Part shown: one piece after another, positions 46,788 to 55,845 of the stretch | How the letters are laid out: each line of letters starts with the position of its first letter | How positions within the stretch are numbered: position 1 is the stretch's first letter | Notes under the pieces: model-generated | Told to the model about the DNA's origin: nothing | Seen by the model: only the letters and a program-made list of their open reading frames with translations | Databases searched by the model: none | Program-made: the position numbers and the translations under genes | Origin: Alloprevotella sp. oral taxon 473 str. F0040 | GTDB taxonomy: Bacteria; Bacteroidota; Bacteroidia; Bacteroidales; Bacteroidaceae | NCBI RefSeq assembly: GCF_000318095.2 | Contig: NZ_KB290714.1 | Coordinates: 307,875 to 371,874, forward strand | Length of the DNA: 64,000 nucleotides | Reading direction: 5' to 3'

Positions 46788-48680
46788 ATGAGAAAATGGC
46801 GTATTGAAGACTCCGAAGAACTATATAATATAAAAGGATGGGGCGTGAACTATTTCGGTATCAACGAGAAAGGTCACGCTTTTGTGCGTCCACGCAAAGA
46901 CAATGTAGAGATAGACCTCTGCGACATTGTCAATGATCTCACGGAACGTGATATCAGTGCTCCTGTACTTCTACGTTTTCCTGATATTTTGGACAATCGT
47001 ATTGAGAAGACTGCGGCCTGCTTTGAACAAGCTGAGAAGGAATACGACTACAAAGGTGAGCATTTCATCGTCTATCCCATCAAGGTGAATCAGATGCGCC
47101 CCGTGGTAGAAGAGATTATCTCCCACGGTAAGAAGTACAATCTTGGATTGGAGTGCGGCTCAAAGCCCGAACTTCATGCTGTCCTTGCTACCAACATGGA
47201 CTCGGACTCTGTGATTGTGTGCAATGGTCACAAAGACCAAAACTTCATTGAGTTGGCATTGCTCGCTCAGAAGATGGGGAAGCGTGTGTTCTTGGTCATC
47301 GAGAAGCTCCACGAACTTGAGATTATCGCACAGGTGGCAGAACGCATGGGAGTACGTCCTAATTTAGGTATCCGTATCAAACTCGCCAGCCGATCTACGG
47401 GTAAGTGGGAAAGTTCTGGTGGTGATGCTTCAAAGTTTGGTTTGAATAGTGCCGAATTGCTCACGGCATTGACCCGTTTGGAGGAGAAAGGTTTGAAAGA
47501 TTGCTTGCAACTCATTCACTTCCATATCGGTAGTCAGATTCCTAAAATTCGATTGATTAGTACAGCCCTCCGCGAGATGGCTCAGTATTATGTGCAACTC
47601 CGCAAGATGGGCTTCAACATCGACTTCGTGGACTGCGGAGGAGGTCTTGGTGTGGACTATGATGGCACACGTTCGTCTAATTCAGAGAGTTCGGTGAACT
47701 ATTCTGTGCAGGAGTATGTCAACGACATTGTCTACATCCTCCGCGAAGCGGCCAACGAGAATGAAGTGCCACATCCCAATATCATCACTGAAGGTGGTCG
47801 CTCTTTGACAGCTCACCACTCTGTGTTGATTTTGGAAGTACTCGAAACCACCGAAGTGCCTCACATGTCAGAGGATTTCCAACCTTCAGAGAATGATCAC
47901 AAGTTGGTGCACGACCTCACCGAGATTTGGGACAAGCTCTCCACACGCTCCATGCTTGAAGATTGGCATGATGCCGAAGATATTCGAGAAGAAGCACTAG
48001 GATTGTTTCGTCACGGTCTTTTGGATCTTCGCACTCGTGCGCAGATCGAAAGCCTCTATTGGAGCATCTGTTCGGAGGTGGCAGAATTGGTGCACCACCA
48101 AAAGCACGCTCCCGATGAACTACGCAAGTTGGACAAGATGATGTCGGAAAAATATTTCTGCAACTTCTCTTTGTTCCAGTCGCTTCCCGACCACTGGGCA
48201 CTTGACCAACTGTTTCCTATCATGCCGATTCATCGCTTAGACCAACGTCCTACGGTGAGTGCTTCGTTGCAAGACATCTCTTGTGACAGTGATGGTAAGA
48301 TTTCTACCTATGTCAATTACAATCAGCAGACCAACTATATTCCGCTTCACCGCTTTAAGCAAGGCGAAAAGTATTATATAGGTGTCTTCCTTGTGGGGGC
48401 TTATCAAGAGATTTTGGGAAATATGCACAATCTCTTCGGAGATACTAATGCGGTGCACATCTCAGTCAATGCCGATGGCTACACCATTGACAAGACGATT
48501 GATGGCGAAACGGTAGCTGATGTGCTGGAATATGTGCAATACGATCCCAAACGCTTAGTGCGCCGTCTCGAATCTTGGGTGACTCGTGCGGTAAATGAAG
48601 GTAAGATTTCTGTCGAAGAAGGCAAGGAATTTATTTCCACCTACCGCGCTGGATTGTATGGTTACACCTATCTTGAGTAA
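46788..48680 (+). CDS. speA: Biosynthetic arginine decarboxylase
   Basis: 630-aa PLP enzyme converting arginine to agmatine, the first step to putrescine or spermidine. The PLP lysine lies in YPIKVNQMRPVVEEI near residue 99, phosphate-binding Gly in IDFVDCGGGLGVDYDGT near 284, and CDSDGK near 505 is a likely catalytic Cys region. Length fits the SpeA family. It is in the topA-aroK-speA direction with 81 bp before it and a terminator after it. Confidence 0.95.
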   Translation: MRKWRIEDSEELYNIKGWGVNYFGINEKGHAFVRPRKDNVEIDLCDIVNDLTERDISAPVLLRFPDILDNRIEKTAACFEQAEKEYDYKGEHFIVYPIKVNQMRPVVEEIISHGKKYNLGLECGSKPELHAVLATNMDSDSVIVCNGHKDQNFIELALLAQKMGKRVFLVIEKLHELEIIAQVAERMGVRPNLGIRIKLASRSTGKWESSGGDASKFGLNSAELLTALTRLEEKGLKDCLQLIHFHIGSQIPKIRLISTALREMAQYYVQLRKMGFNIDFVDCGGGLGVDYDGTRSSNSESSVNYSVQEYVNDIVYILREAANENEVPHPNIITEGGRSLTAHHSVLILEVLETTEVPHMSEDFQPSENDHKLVHDLTEIWDKLSTRSMLEDWHDAEDIREEALGLFRHGLLDLRTRAQIESLYWSICSEVAELVHHQKHAPDELRKLDKMMSEKYFCNFSLFQSLPDHWALDQLFPIMPIHRLDQRPTVSASLQDISCDSDGKISTYVNYNQQTNYIPLHRFKQGEKYYIGVFLVGAYQEILGNMHNLFGDTNAVHISVNADGYTIDKTIDGETVADVLEYVQYDPKRLVRRLESWVTRAVNEGKISVEEGKEFISTYRAGLYGYTYLE

Positions 48681-48705
48681 TCTCACATCGAGCAATTGAA
48701 TTGAA

Positions 48706-48738
48706 GACTCCGCACAAGCTCTGGTTTGCTGCGGAGTC
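48706..48738 (+). terminator. Terminator of speA
   Basis: Stem GACTCCGCA / TGCGGAGTC with a large loop (about 15 bases), followed by AGCCTTATTTTC, 25 bp after the stop codon. Confidence 0.65.
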
Positions 48739-48808
48739 AGCCTTATTTTCACCTTATATATAAATGGAGAAAGTCGGAAACGAATCTCCAACCATTATAG
48801 TCGTCGGC

Positions 48809-49474
48809 ATGATTAAAATAGAAACATCTTGGTATAATGCACTTTCGGCCGAATTTGCTGCTCCATATTTTGAACAACTCACTGAGTTTGTGCGCCAAGA
48901 ATATACGCAAACGACTTGCTATCCTCCAGGAAGGCAAATCTTTGCTGCCTTCGATCTTTGTCCATTTGATCAGGTGAAGGTCGTCATCATAGGACAAGAT
49001 CCTTATCATGGGCCTGGACAAGCCGAAGGACTCTGTTTTTCGGTAGCATCTGGAGTGCGAATCCCTCCCTCGTTGCGTAATATCTTTAAGGAAGTGTCCG
49101 ACGATTTGCAACAACCCATTGCCACAGATGGCAGTTTGCGCCATTGGGCTGAGCAGGGAGTGCTCTTGCTCAACAGTACCCTCACCGTGCGCGAGGGAAA
49201 ACCTGGCTCTCACTTCGGTCGAGGCTGGGAACAATTCACTGATGCTGTCATCGACAGAGTGAATCGCGGTCGCGACAATGTGGTGTTCCTCCTATGGGGG
49301 CGCAAAGCTCAAGAGAAGGCAAAAAATATCGACACGCATCGACATCTCGTGCTCACCGCAGCGCATCCTTCTCCTATGGCATTAAACCACGGTGGAGCTT
49401 TCTTCGGTTTGCATCATTTCTCGCGAACCAACGCTTATCTGGCTCAGCATGGTCTTACTCCCATCCAGTGGTAA
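48809..49474 (+). CDS. ung: Uracil-DNA glycosylase
   Basis: 221-aa family 1 uracil-DNA glycosylase removing uracil from DNA. Catalytic water-activating motif GQDPYHGPGQAEGLCFSV near residue 65 and the Leu-loop motif HPSPMALNHGGAFFG near 187. The start at 48809 (MIKIETSWYNAL) fits the family N-terminus. The upstream ATG at 48764 would add 15 residues made of CGGAAAC/ATCTCC-like sequence that resembles the intergenic 21-bp units, so I reject it with moderate confidence. Confidence 0.93.
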   Translation: MIKIETSWYNALSAEFAAPYFEQLTEFVRQEYTQTTCYPPGRQIFAAFDLCPFDQVKVVIIGQDPYHGPGQAEGLCFSVASGVRIPPSLRNIFKEVSDDLQQPIATDGSLRHWAEQGVLLLNSTLTVREGKPGSHFGRGWEQFTDAVIDRVNRGRDNVVFLLWGRKAQEKAKNIDTHRHLVLTAAHPSPMALNHGGAFFGLHHFSRTNAYLAQHGLTPIQW

Positions 49475-49616
49475 ATCCTGATTGCTGAAGATATAGAGCA
49501 CTATCGTGGCTTTCTCTTCGTATTCGTCTTTAGAGGTGAGCTTCTACTCTTGCATATTCACAGGCTTACCCTCACTTTTACAGACTTTTTCCTTTCATTC
49601 ATAGACTAACATACTC

Positions 49617-50231
49617 ATGCTTCCGATTCTTCAAGTGGGGGACGTATTACTCTCACCCGACATTTTCACTGAACATTTCTGCTGCGACCTCGAAGCCTGC
49701 GGCGGTGCCTGCTGCATCGAAGGAGAAGCTGGTGCTCCCATCACGCCTGCTGAGGTGAAAGATTTGGAGCGCGTGCTCCCTGCGGTGTGGATGGAACTCG
49801 ATCCCAAGGCACGAAAGGTGGTCAATCGTCAAGGAGTGGCCTATCGCGACGAAGATGGCGATTTAGTCACGAGCATCGTTAATGGCAAAGACTGTTGTTT
49901 CACCTGCTATGACGAGCGCGGCATCTGCCTCTGTGCCACTGACCGTGCTCATCGTGAAGGAAGAATAGATTGGGCAAAACCTATCAGTTGTTACCTCTAT
50001 CCCATCCGTGAGCAACAGCTCTCGAATGGCAATGTTGCGCTCAACTACCATCGTTGGTCAGTGTGCAAGCCAGCTGTCAAACTAGGCCGAGAACTCAAAT
50101 TGCCCATCTATAAGTTTTTGAAAAATCCGCTGATTCGCCGTTTTGGACAAGCGTGGTATGACGAGCTTTTGGCGTTAGTTGAAGCCTTGAAAGCCGAAGG
50201 TATGTTGCCTAAGGATGAAGAACAAAAATGA
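49617..50231 (+). CDS. DUF3109 family cysteine-rich protein
   Basis: 204-aa cytoplasmic protein of the DUF3109 family, widespread in Bacteroidetes. Cys clusters at FCCDLEACGGACCIEG (residues 21-37), DCCFTCYDERGICLC (near 93-107), and single Cys in ISCYLYPIR and SVCKPA suggest binding of a metal or Fe-S cluster, by analogy with YkgJ-type proteins. The biochemical role is unknown. The preceding 140 bp hold no recognisable promoter. It is followed by array A4. Confidence 0.85.
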   Translation: MLPILQVGDVLLSPDIFTEHFCCDLEACGGACCIEGEAGAPITPAEVKDLERVLPAVWMELDPKARKVVNRQGVAYRDEDGDLVTSIVNGKDCCFTCYDERGICLCATDRAHREGRIDWAKPISCYLYPIREQQLSNGNVALNYHRWSVCKPAVKLGRELKLPIYKFLKNPLIRRFGQAWYDELLALVEALKAEGMLPKDEEQK

Positions 50232-50249
50232 AAGTTCTGAGTGCAGAAT

Positions 50250-50362
50250 AAAAAACTCGGAGAAAATTGAAAAAACGTGGGAGATAATTTTGATTATCTC
50301 CCACGTTTTTGTTTATATCTCCCAGTTTTTAGGGATAATTCTCCTAGATTTCTCTTGCCTAT
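50250..50362. repeat. 21-bp phased array A4 with central inversion
   Basis: GGAG cores at 50260 and 50281 (21 bp), then CTCC cores at 50299, 50320 and 50342 (21 and 22 bp). The flip from GGAG to CTCC takes 18 bp, as in A3. The centre is the inverted repeat AAAACGTGGGAGATAA / TTATCTCCCACGTTTT with a short loop. It lies between the convergent DUF3109 and lrp genes without any copy of the dispersed repeat, so the two repeat types can occur separately. The central hairpin plus T-run could also end transcription. Confidence 0.75.
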
Positions 50363-50417
50363 CCTTGAGAATAGGTATCTCACTTGAGATAGGAAGCACC
50401 GGTAAACCCTCTCCTCG

Positions 50418-50894
50418 TTAGTCATCTTCTGTGGCGATAGGCACTTTGTGCGCATTTTTCACTTCGCCAATGACGAAGATGCTATGCAGACTACCGATGC
50501 TATCAATCTTACCTAGCTTGTTGAGCACAAAATCTTGGTAGTGTTCCATGTCGCGCACGTAAATCTTCATCATAAAGTCGTAGTCGCCCGAAGTGTTGTA
50601 GCATTCTGTCACCTCTTCGATACCACGCACGGCCTCCATGAAAGCCCGACTAAAATTGCTGGTGTGCTGCTTTAGCTTGATGTTGCAGAGGGCAATGATT
50701 GTGTTGCCCACTCGTTTCGGATTCACGACGGCCACGTAGTTCTCAATATATCCTTCTCGCTCCAAACGCTTCTGACGTTCGAAGGTGGGAGAAGCCGAAA
50801 GGTGCACTTTATCTGCCAATTCTTTCACGGTGAGTTTGGCGTTGCGCTGGAGTTCTTTCAGTATCTGAATGTCAATATCGTCTAGTTTTTCCAT
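50418..50894 (-). CDS. Lrp/AsnC family transcriptional regulator
   Basis: 158-aa feast/famine regulator. N-terminal helix-turn-helix near residues 8-55 (LDDIDIQILKELQRNAKLTVKELADKVHLSASPTFERQKRLEREG) and C-terminal RAM ligand-binding domain (VTECYNTSGDYDFMMKIYVRDMEHYQDFV). It is divergent from the metE-like gene, whose promoter region also holds a palindrome over the lrp -7 box, so it probably controls both itself and its neighbour in answer to an amino acid, perhaps methionine. Confidence 0.92.
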   Translation of the reverse strand: MEKLDDIDIQILKELQRNAKLTVKELADKVHLSASPTFERQKRLEREGYIENYVAVVNPKRVGNTIIALCNIKLKQHTSNFSRAFMEAVRGIEEVTECYNTSGDYDFMMKIYVRDMEHYQDFVLNKLGKIDSIGSLHSIFVIGEVKNAHKVPIATEDD

Positions 50895-50944
50895 TTCGAT
50901 AAGTGAGGTTTGGGTAGAATATTATTCTGCTGTTTGTGCTTGTG

Positions 50945-50972
50945 TTCGGCAAAAATAGTATATTTTTCCGAA
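50945..50972. promoter_or_regulatory. Palindrome over the lrp promoter, candidate Lrp operator
   Basis: TTCGG-x-AAAAATA-gta-TATTTTT-x-CCGAA, a 28-bp inverted repeat. It covers the lrp -7 box and ends 14 bp before the -33 TTG of the metE-like promoter, a suitable spot for autorepression and control of the neighbour. Confidence 0.6.
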
Positions 50973-50980
50973 CTGAACAA
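50950..50980 (-). promoter_or_regulatory. lrp promoter
   Basis: Minus strand: TTG (complement of CAA at 50978-50980), 20 bases, TATTTTTG (50957-50950), 56 bp before the start codon. Confidence 0.7.
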
Positions 50981-50985
50981 GAAAT

Positions 50986-51016
50986 TTGTGTAGCTCGAGA
51001 GAACCTCATACCTTTG
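50986..51016 (+). promoter_or_regulatory. Promoter of the metE-like gene
   Basis: TTG at 50986-50988, 20 bases, TACCTTTG at 51009-51016. It lies 213 bp before the ATG at 51230, leaving an unusually long leader. Confidence 0.7.
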
Positions 51017-51054
51017 CATCATCCAATTACAAATGAGGTGAAATCTTGTGTGAC

Positions 51055-51168
51055 ATGAGCATCGTTGGGATTGTCCCTTTGGTTTGCTATACTGCACTGT
51101 CACTCACTTGTGGAATCCTTCTATTTCCCTCACAGAACTTTACCTTGTGTCAGAGCTGTACAGAATGA
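51055..51168 (+). CDS. Possible 37-codon leader ORF before the metE-like gene
   Basis: Within the ~205-nt leader, ATG at 51055 opens a frame ending TGA at 51168. The peptide begins MSIVGIVPLVCYTALSLTCG and is hydrophobic with four Cys, two of them as CxxC near its end. It could be a regulatory leader peptide, a small membrane protein, or chance. There is no Shine-Dalgarno, as for other genes here. No family is recognised. Confidence 0.3.
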   Translation: MSIVGIVPLVCYTALSLTCGILLFPSQNFTLCQSCTE

Positions 51169-51229
51169 CTATCTCTCGCATCAGCATTGTTACTTGAGAC
51201 AAGGGATGAAAATTTTAAAAGACTATCGT

Positions 51230-52345
51230 ATGAGTAAGAAATTTGCCCCACATCGTGCCGACATCGTCGGCAGTTTCCTTCGTCCTGTTCGTTTGCATGA
51301 AGCCCGTGCTCGTTTTCAGCAAGGTGAAATCTCTGCAGAGGAACTCAAGAGAGTGGAAGACGAATGTATAACAGAACTTATTCAAAAACAACTGGATGCG
51401 GGCCTCAAGGTGATTACAGATGGTGAATTCCGTCGCAGCTATTGGCATCTTGACTTCACTTGGGGACTTCAGGGCGTGCGCCACATCGAGTTGGAACAAG
51501 GCTATCTATTCCATGAAACAGAAACCACCCGTGGTTCGTGTGAACTAACAGGGAAAATCTCTGGTGAGCACCATCCCTTTGTCGAACATTTCAAGTTTGT
51601 AAAGCAGTTTGAATGTCCAGGAGTCGTGGCTCGTCAGACGATTCCTGCTCCAGCACAGTTTTATGCAGAGCTTTTCCGTGGCAAGAATGCAGAAAATACG
51701 CTCAAGATCTATCCCAACCAAGAAGAGTTGATTCTGGACATCGCAGCAGCTTACCGCACCGTTATCAAAGATTTGGCAGAGGCAGGCTGTCGTAACATCC
51801 AGTTGGATGATTGCACTTGGGGGGCCTTCTGTGATCATTCTTATTTCGAGGAGAAAATTGGCAGCAATGCAGATCCCGAAGAACTTAAGGCTGTGAGTCT
51901 TCGCCTGAATAATTTGGCTTTAGAGAGACGTCCTGAAGGAGTGACCATAACTACCCACGTGTGTCGAGGTAATTACCATTCCGATTGGGCTTGTAGCGGC
52001 CCTTATGATGCTGTGTCAAAGACACTCTTTAGTCACGAAAAAGTAGACGCCTTCTATCTCGAGTTTGATGATGATCGTTCAGGCGGTTTTGAGCCTTTGG
52101 CCGATGTGGCTGAAGGGGTGGATGTAGTACTCGGATTGATTACTAGCAAATATCCACAGCTTGAAGAAAAAGCAACAGTGATTCGCCGTATTCATGAAGC
52201 AGCGAAATATTTGCCTCTAGAACGACTCTATCTGAGCCCTCAATGTGGTTTTGCTTCCTGTGAGATAGGCAACAAAATAACAGAAGAGGACCAGTGGCGC
52301 AAGATAGCTTTGGTGCAAGAAATAGCCAAAGAGGTGTGGGGATAA
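51230..52345 (+). CDS. MetE C-terminal-like (YxjG/YxjH-type) methyltransferase
   Basis: 371-aa homologue of the catalytic C-terminal half of cobalamin-independent methionine synthase, lacking the N-terminal half of MetE. Zinc and substrate motifs: RADIVGSFLRPVRL at the N-terminus, DGEFRRSYWHLDFTWGL near residue 64, IQLDDCTWGAFCD near 185, HVCRGN near 242 and SPQCGFAS near 343, giving the usual His, Glu and Cys ligands. Such short forms are thought to use another methyl donor to make methionine. The start at 51230 (MSKKFAPHRADIVG) matches family N-termini; the frame is open further up through the leader but that part has no family similarity. Confidence 0.88.
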   Translation: MSKKFAPHRADIVGSFLRPVRLHEARARFQQGEISAEELKRVEDECITELIQKQLDAGLKVITDGEFRRSYWHLDFTWGLQGVRHIELEQGYLFHETETTRGSCELTGKISGEHHPFVEHFKFVKQFECPGVVARQTIPAPAQFYAELFRGKNAENTLKIYPNQEELILDIAAAYRTVIKDLAEAGCRNIQLDDCTWGAFCDHSYFEEKIGSNADPEELKAVSLRLNNLALERRPEGVTITTHVCRGNYHSDWACSGPYDAVSKTLFSHEKVDAFYLEFDDDRSGGFEPLADVAEGVDVVLGLITSKYPQLEEKATVIRRIHEAAKYLPLERLYLSPQCGFASCEIGNKITEEDQWRKIALVQEIAKEVWG

Positions 52346-52378
52346 ACTGCACTTAGATTGTTGGGAATTTTTAGATAG

Positions 52379-52413
52379 ACAGAGAGCCTAAAAGGGGGTT
52401 CTCTGTTATTTTT
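52379..52413 (+). terminator. Terminator of the metE-like gene
   Basis: Stem ACAGAGAGCC / GGTTCTCTGT with a loop of 8 bases and one G-T pair, followed by TATTTTTTG, 33 bp after the stop codon. Confidence 0.85.
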
Positions 52414-52466
52414 TGTGGATATGCTGAGCAGAACTGCCTTTGAGGAAGTGGGGAAGAAGAAAATAT

Positions 52467-52554
52467 CACTAAATGCAGTGAGAAAAAGGTGCAAGATTGG
52501 GCTATTTCAAATAAACTTCTTATATTTGCACCATAAAATTCACTACATGCAGTG
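52467..52554. promoter_or_regulatory. Twin operator sites upstream of flavodoxin
   Basis: CACTAAATGCAGTG (52467-52480) and CACTACATGCAGTG (52541-52554) are two near-identical palindromic sites 74 bp apart. The second ends one base before the -33 TTG of the proximal promoter; the first lies 16 bp before the -33 of the distal promoter. I do not recognise the regulator. Confidence 0.6.
52497..52528 (+). promoter_or_regulatory. Distal fldA promoter P1
   Basis: TTG at 52497-52499, 21 bases, TATATTTG at 52521-52528. Confidence 0.5.
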
Positions 52555-52555
52555 A

Positions 52556-52586
52556 TTGCGGTTGCAAAGAAAATGTATTACCTTTG
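52556..52586 (+). promoter_or_regulatory. Proximal fldA promoter P2
   Basis: TTG at 52556-52558, 20 bases, TACCTTTG at 52579-52586, 36 bp before the ATG at 52623. Confidence 0.75.
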
Positions 52587-52622
52587 CTGCTGATATTAGT
52601 AACCTCTCAAAAACTTACGACA

Positions 52623-53102
52623 ATGATCGGAATTTTCTATGGCAGCACTACTGGTAACACCGAAGCAGCTGCTCAAGACATCGCCGCAGCACTCGGCACA
52701 GACGCTGTTTTCAACGTAGGTGAAGTAGACGCAGCTTCTGTAGCTGACTACGATACCCTTCTTCTCGGTTCCTCTACTTGGGGTGCTGGTGATTTGCAAG
52801 ACGACTGGTATGACTTTCTCGATGCTTTGAAGGCTCAAGACCTCAATGGCAAGAAGGTAGGTCTCTTCGGTTGCGGTGACTCTGACGGCTATGGTGATAC
52901 TTTCTGCGGTGCTCTTCGTCAAATCTACGATGCACTCCAAGACTGTGGTTGCACTTTCGTAGGTGCTTATGAGCCAGAAGGCTACCAAGTGACCGATAGC
53001 GAAGTGAATGTAGACGGCAAGTTCGTAGGTCTCTGCCTCGATGAAGCTGACGCAGACAACAATGCTGCCCGTATCGCTGCATGGGTAGAACTCGTGAAGT
53101 AA
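52623..53102 (+). CDS. fldA: Flavodoxin
   Basis: 159-aa long-chain-like flavodoxin, a cytoplasmic FMN electron carrier that can replace ferredoxin under iron shortage. FMN phosphate loop GIFYGSTTGNTEAAA at the N-terminus, then GSSTWGAGDLQDDWYDF near residue 56 and FGCGDSDGYGDTFCGA near 87, both contacting the isoalloxazine. The acidic composition is typical. The ATG at 52623 lies just after promoter P2. The twin operators suggest tight control, perhaps by iron or redox. eno follows after 42 bp. Confidence 0.95.
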   Translation: MIGIFYGSTTGNTEAAAQDIAAALGTDAVFNVGEVDAASVADYDTLLLGSSTWGAGDLQDDWYDFLDALKAQDLNGKKVGLFGCGDSDGYGDTFCGALRQIYDALQDCGCTFVGAYEPEGYQVTDSEVNVDGKFVGLCLDEADADNNAARIAAWVELVK

Positions 53103-53129
53103 TATCTTTTCGATACATACTCAATCTAA

Positions 53130-54431
<1,302 letters not shown>

Positions 54432-54524
54432 TCCCTCTTGGTTCTAAACCATTGCAACTCTGTTTCTTCCCTAACTCTCTCTCGGGGTTGCAATGTATAG
54501 CGCGACATTTTTTGCGCTTTCTAT

Positions 54525-54560
54525 GCCAGCTATCTTCTTTTAGATAGCTGGCTTTTTTTG
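54525..54560 (+). terminator. Terminator downstream of eno
   Basis: A perfect 10-bp stem GCCAGCTATC / GATAGCTGGC, loop TTCTTTTA, then TTTTTTTG. A second, looser inverted repeat CATTGCAAC / GTTGCAATG lies at 54450-54495. Confidence 0.9.
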
Positions 54561-54569
54561 TAAACATAT

Positions 54570-54600
54570 TTGGTGGTTTCGAGAGAAATCATTACCTTTG
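54570..54600 (+). promoter_or_regulatory. tRNA-Met promoter
   Basis: TTG at 54570-54572, 20 bases, TACCTTTG at 54593-54600, 28 bp before the tRNA. Confidence 0.75.
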
Positions 54601-54628
54601 CTTATCGAAAAATGGTATTATCCTTTTT

Positions 54629-54702
54629 GGACTTGTAGCTCAGTTGGTTAGAGCAACAGACTCATAATCTGGAGGTCCTTGGTTCAAGCCCAAGCTGGTC
54701 CA
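54629..54702 (+). tRNA. tRNA-Met (anticodon CAT)
   Basis: 74-nt cloverleaf: acceptor GGACTTG / CTGGTCC with one T-T mismatch, D arm GCTC...GAGC, anticodon arm CAGA-CTCATAA-TCTG with anticodon CAT, T arm CTTGG-TTCAAGC-CCAAG, discriminator A, CCA not encoded. It lacks the initiator features (three G-C pairs flanking the anticodon loop), so it is an elongator tRNA-Met, or a CAT tRNA-Ile if the C is modified. The accessory segment begins directly after it. Confidence 0.9.
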
Positions 54703-54715
54703 CAAATAAAAAATC

Positions 54716-54750
54716 AAGCACTTACGAGTTTCTCGCAAGTGCTTTTCTTT
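54716..54750 (+). terminator. tRNA-Met terminator
   Basis: Stem AAGCACTT-CGAG / CTCG-AAGTGCTT with one opposed A/C pair, then TTCTTTTA. Confidence 0.8.
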
Positions 54751-55230
54751 TATTGGTGACCTTCAGGTGACCTTTGTGAAACGAAACTCGACAACGGTGG
54801 GCTTCTGATATTCCATGAGATTGCAGAGGATTTTTATCCTATTGTGGACTTGATACAGCAGAATGTGATGCCCATTTTTATCAAAATACCCCACACAAAC
54901 ATCATTCTACAATCTATTTTCATGTCCAAAATGGGGAAAGTCACTTGAACATAAGAGAATATCAAGGAATAGATGTAACTTTGCAAATGGAGAGAGTCAA
55001 CTCTTTCCAAGACATTTGAAATAAAAAGGAGCGTTATGCTACTCTTGTAAGTGCGAAGCCTGAGAAACTGAAACACGAAATCAACAAGAATTGGCATGGC
55101 AGTTCCCACGTTATAGCGTGGGCTGCTTAACTATATCTGGTGGTTAAGGTTTTCTCATGGCCTGCACTTTAAGACGTGGTTATTGGAAGTTCCACGCTTC
55201 TCATGTTTAACGATTATAAAAGATTCTGCT
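54751..55230. other. Decayed, AT-rich sequence after tRNA-Met
   Basis: No intact gene. One frame is open without a start at 54760-54948 (includes LDNGGLLIFHEIAEDFYP); another relic frame reads SAKPEKLKHEINKN near 55046-55090. Neither matches a family I know. A -7-like box TAACTTTG lies at 54976-54983, a short palindrome GGAGAGAGT / ACTCTTTCC at 54990-55009, and a hairpin CCCACG-ttatag-CGTGGG near 55107-55124. Together they look like remains of an inserted element. I found no repeat of the tRNA 3' end that would mark an attachment site. Confidence 0.45.
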
Positions 55231-55845
55231 ATGGTTGATATAAATAAATGTCGTGAAATAGTAAAAGGAGAAATGGAAATCCTTCATGAAGAGATTGAAA
55301 AATTCAATCAAAATCATTATACAGCAAAATTGAACGCAGCAGACTTTTTAGAATGCGTAAGACCTCACTTAGTATCAATTGAACGGAAGATTGGTAGAAA
55401 CTCAATTGAATATATTAGTATTTCTACACAAATAGTAGATGCGATTTGTGAAAAAATTCTTGTTTTCACAAATCTAGCGTCTGCGGATAGTATTGTCAAC
55501 AAATTACCTCCATCAGATATGGTGAAATATTATGCAAATCAAAGAGACAATCTTACAGAAGCGCTTAATATATGTCGTAAACTAGAAAAAATGAATATGG
55601 ATTACGCATACCAGATAAAAACTTTCAATAAAATAAAAGGCGATATAGAAAGAACTTGCCATGAAAAAGGAATTGAGACAAGAACATCAATTCAAAAAGA
55701 TATTGATCATTTAAAAACTGTTGGAACTGTAATAGGGGAAGTTACTATGGAAACAGCCGGTTGTTTAATTTCAATGGCGGTTAAAGTTGCAATTTTACTG
55801 GTTATATTTCTGATATTAATGGCAATTTTTGGTGTAGAAAGATGA
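55231..55845 (+). CDS. Unknown protein with C-terminal membrane segment (gene A of a pair)
   Basis: 204-aa protein I do not recognise. Mostly alpha-helical with likely coiled coils near residues 10-40 (EMEILHEEIEKFNQNHYTA) and 105-165, and one hydrophobic stretch at the very end (VKVAILLVIFLILMAIFGVER), suggesting a tail-anchored membrane protein facing the cytoplasm. The last codons overlap the start of the next gene by 4 bases (ATGA), so the two are translationally coupled. It is AT-rich, with many AAA/AAT/ATA codons, unlike eno, fldA or fhs around it, which suggests transfer. The ATG at 55231 is chosen; a TTG at 55183 is also in frame. Confidence 0.6.
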   Translation: MVDINKCREIVKGEMEILHEEIEKFNQNHYTAKLNAADFLECVRPHLVSIERKIGRNSIEYISISTQIVDAICEKILVFTNLASADSIVNKLPPSDMVKYYANQRDNLTEALNICRKLEKMNMDYAYQIKTFNKIKGDIERTCHEKGIETRTSIQKDIDHLKTVGTVIGEVTMETAGCLISMAVKVAILLVIFLILMAIFGVER

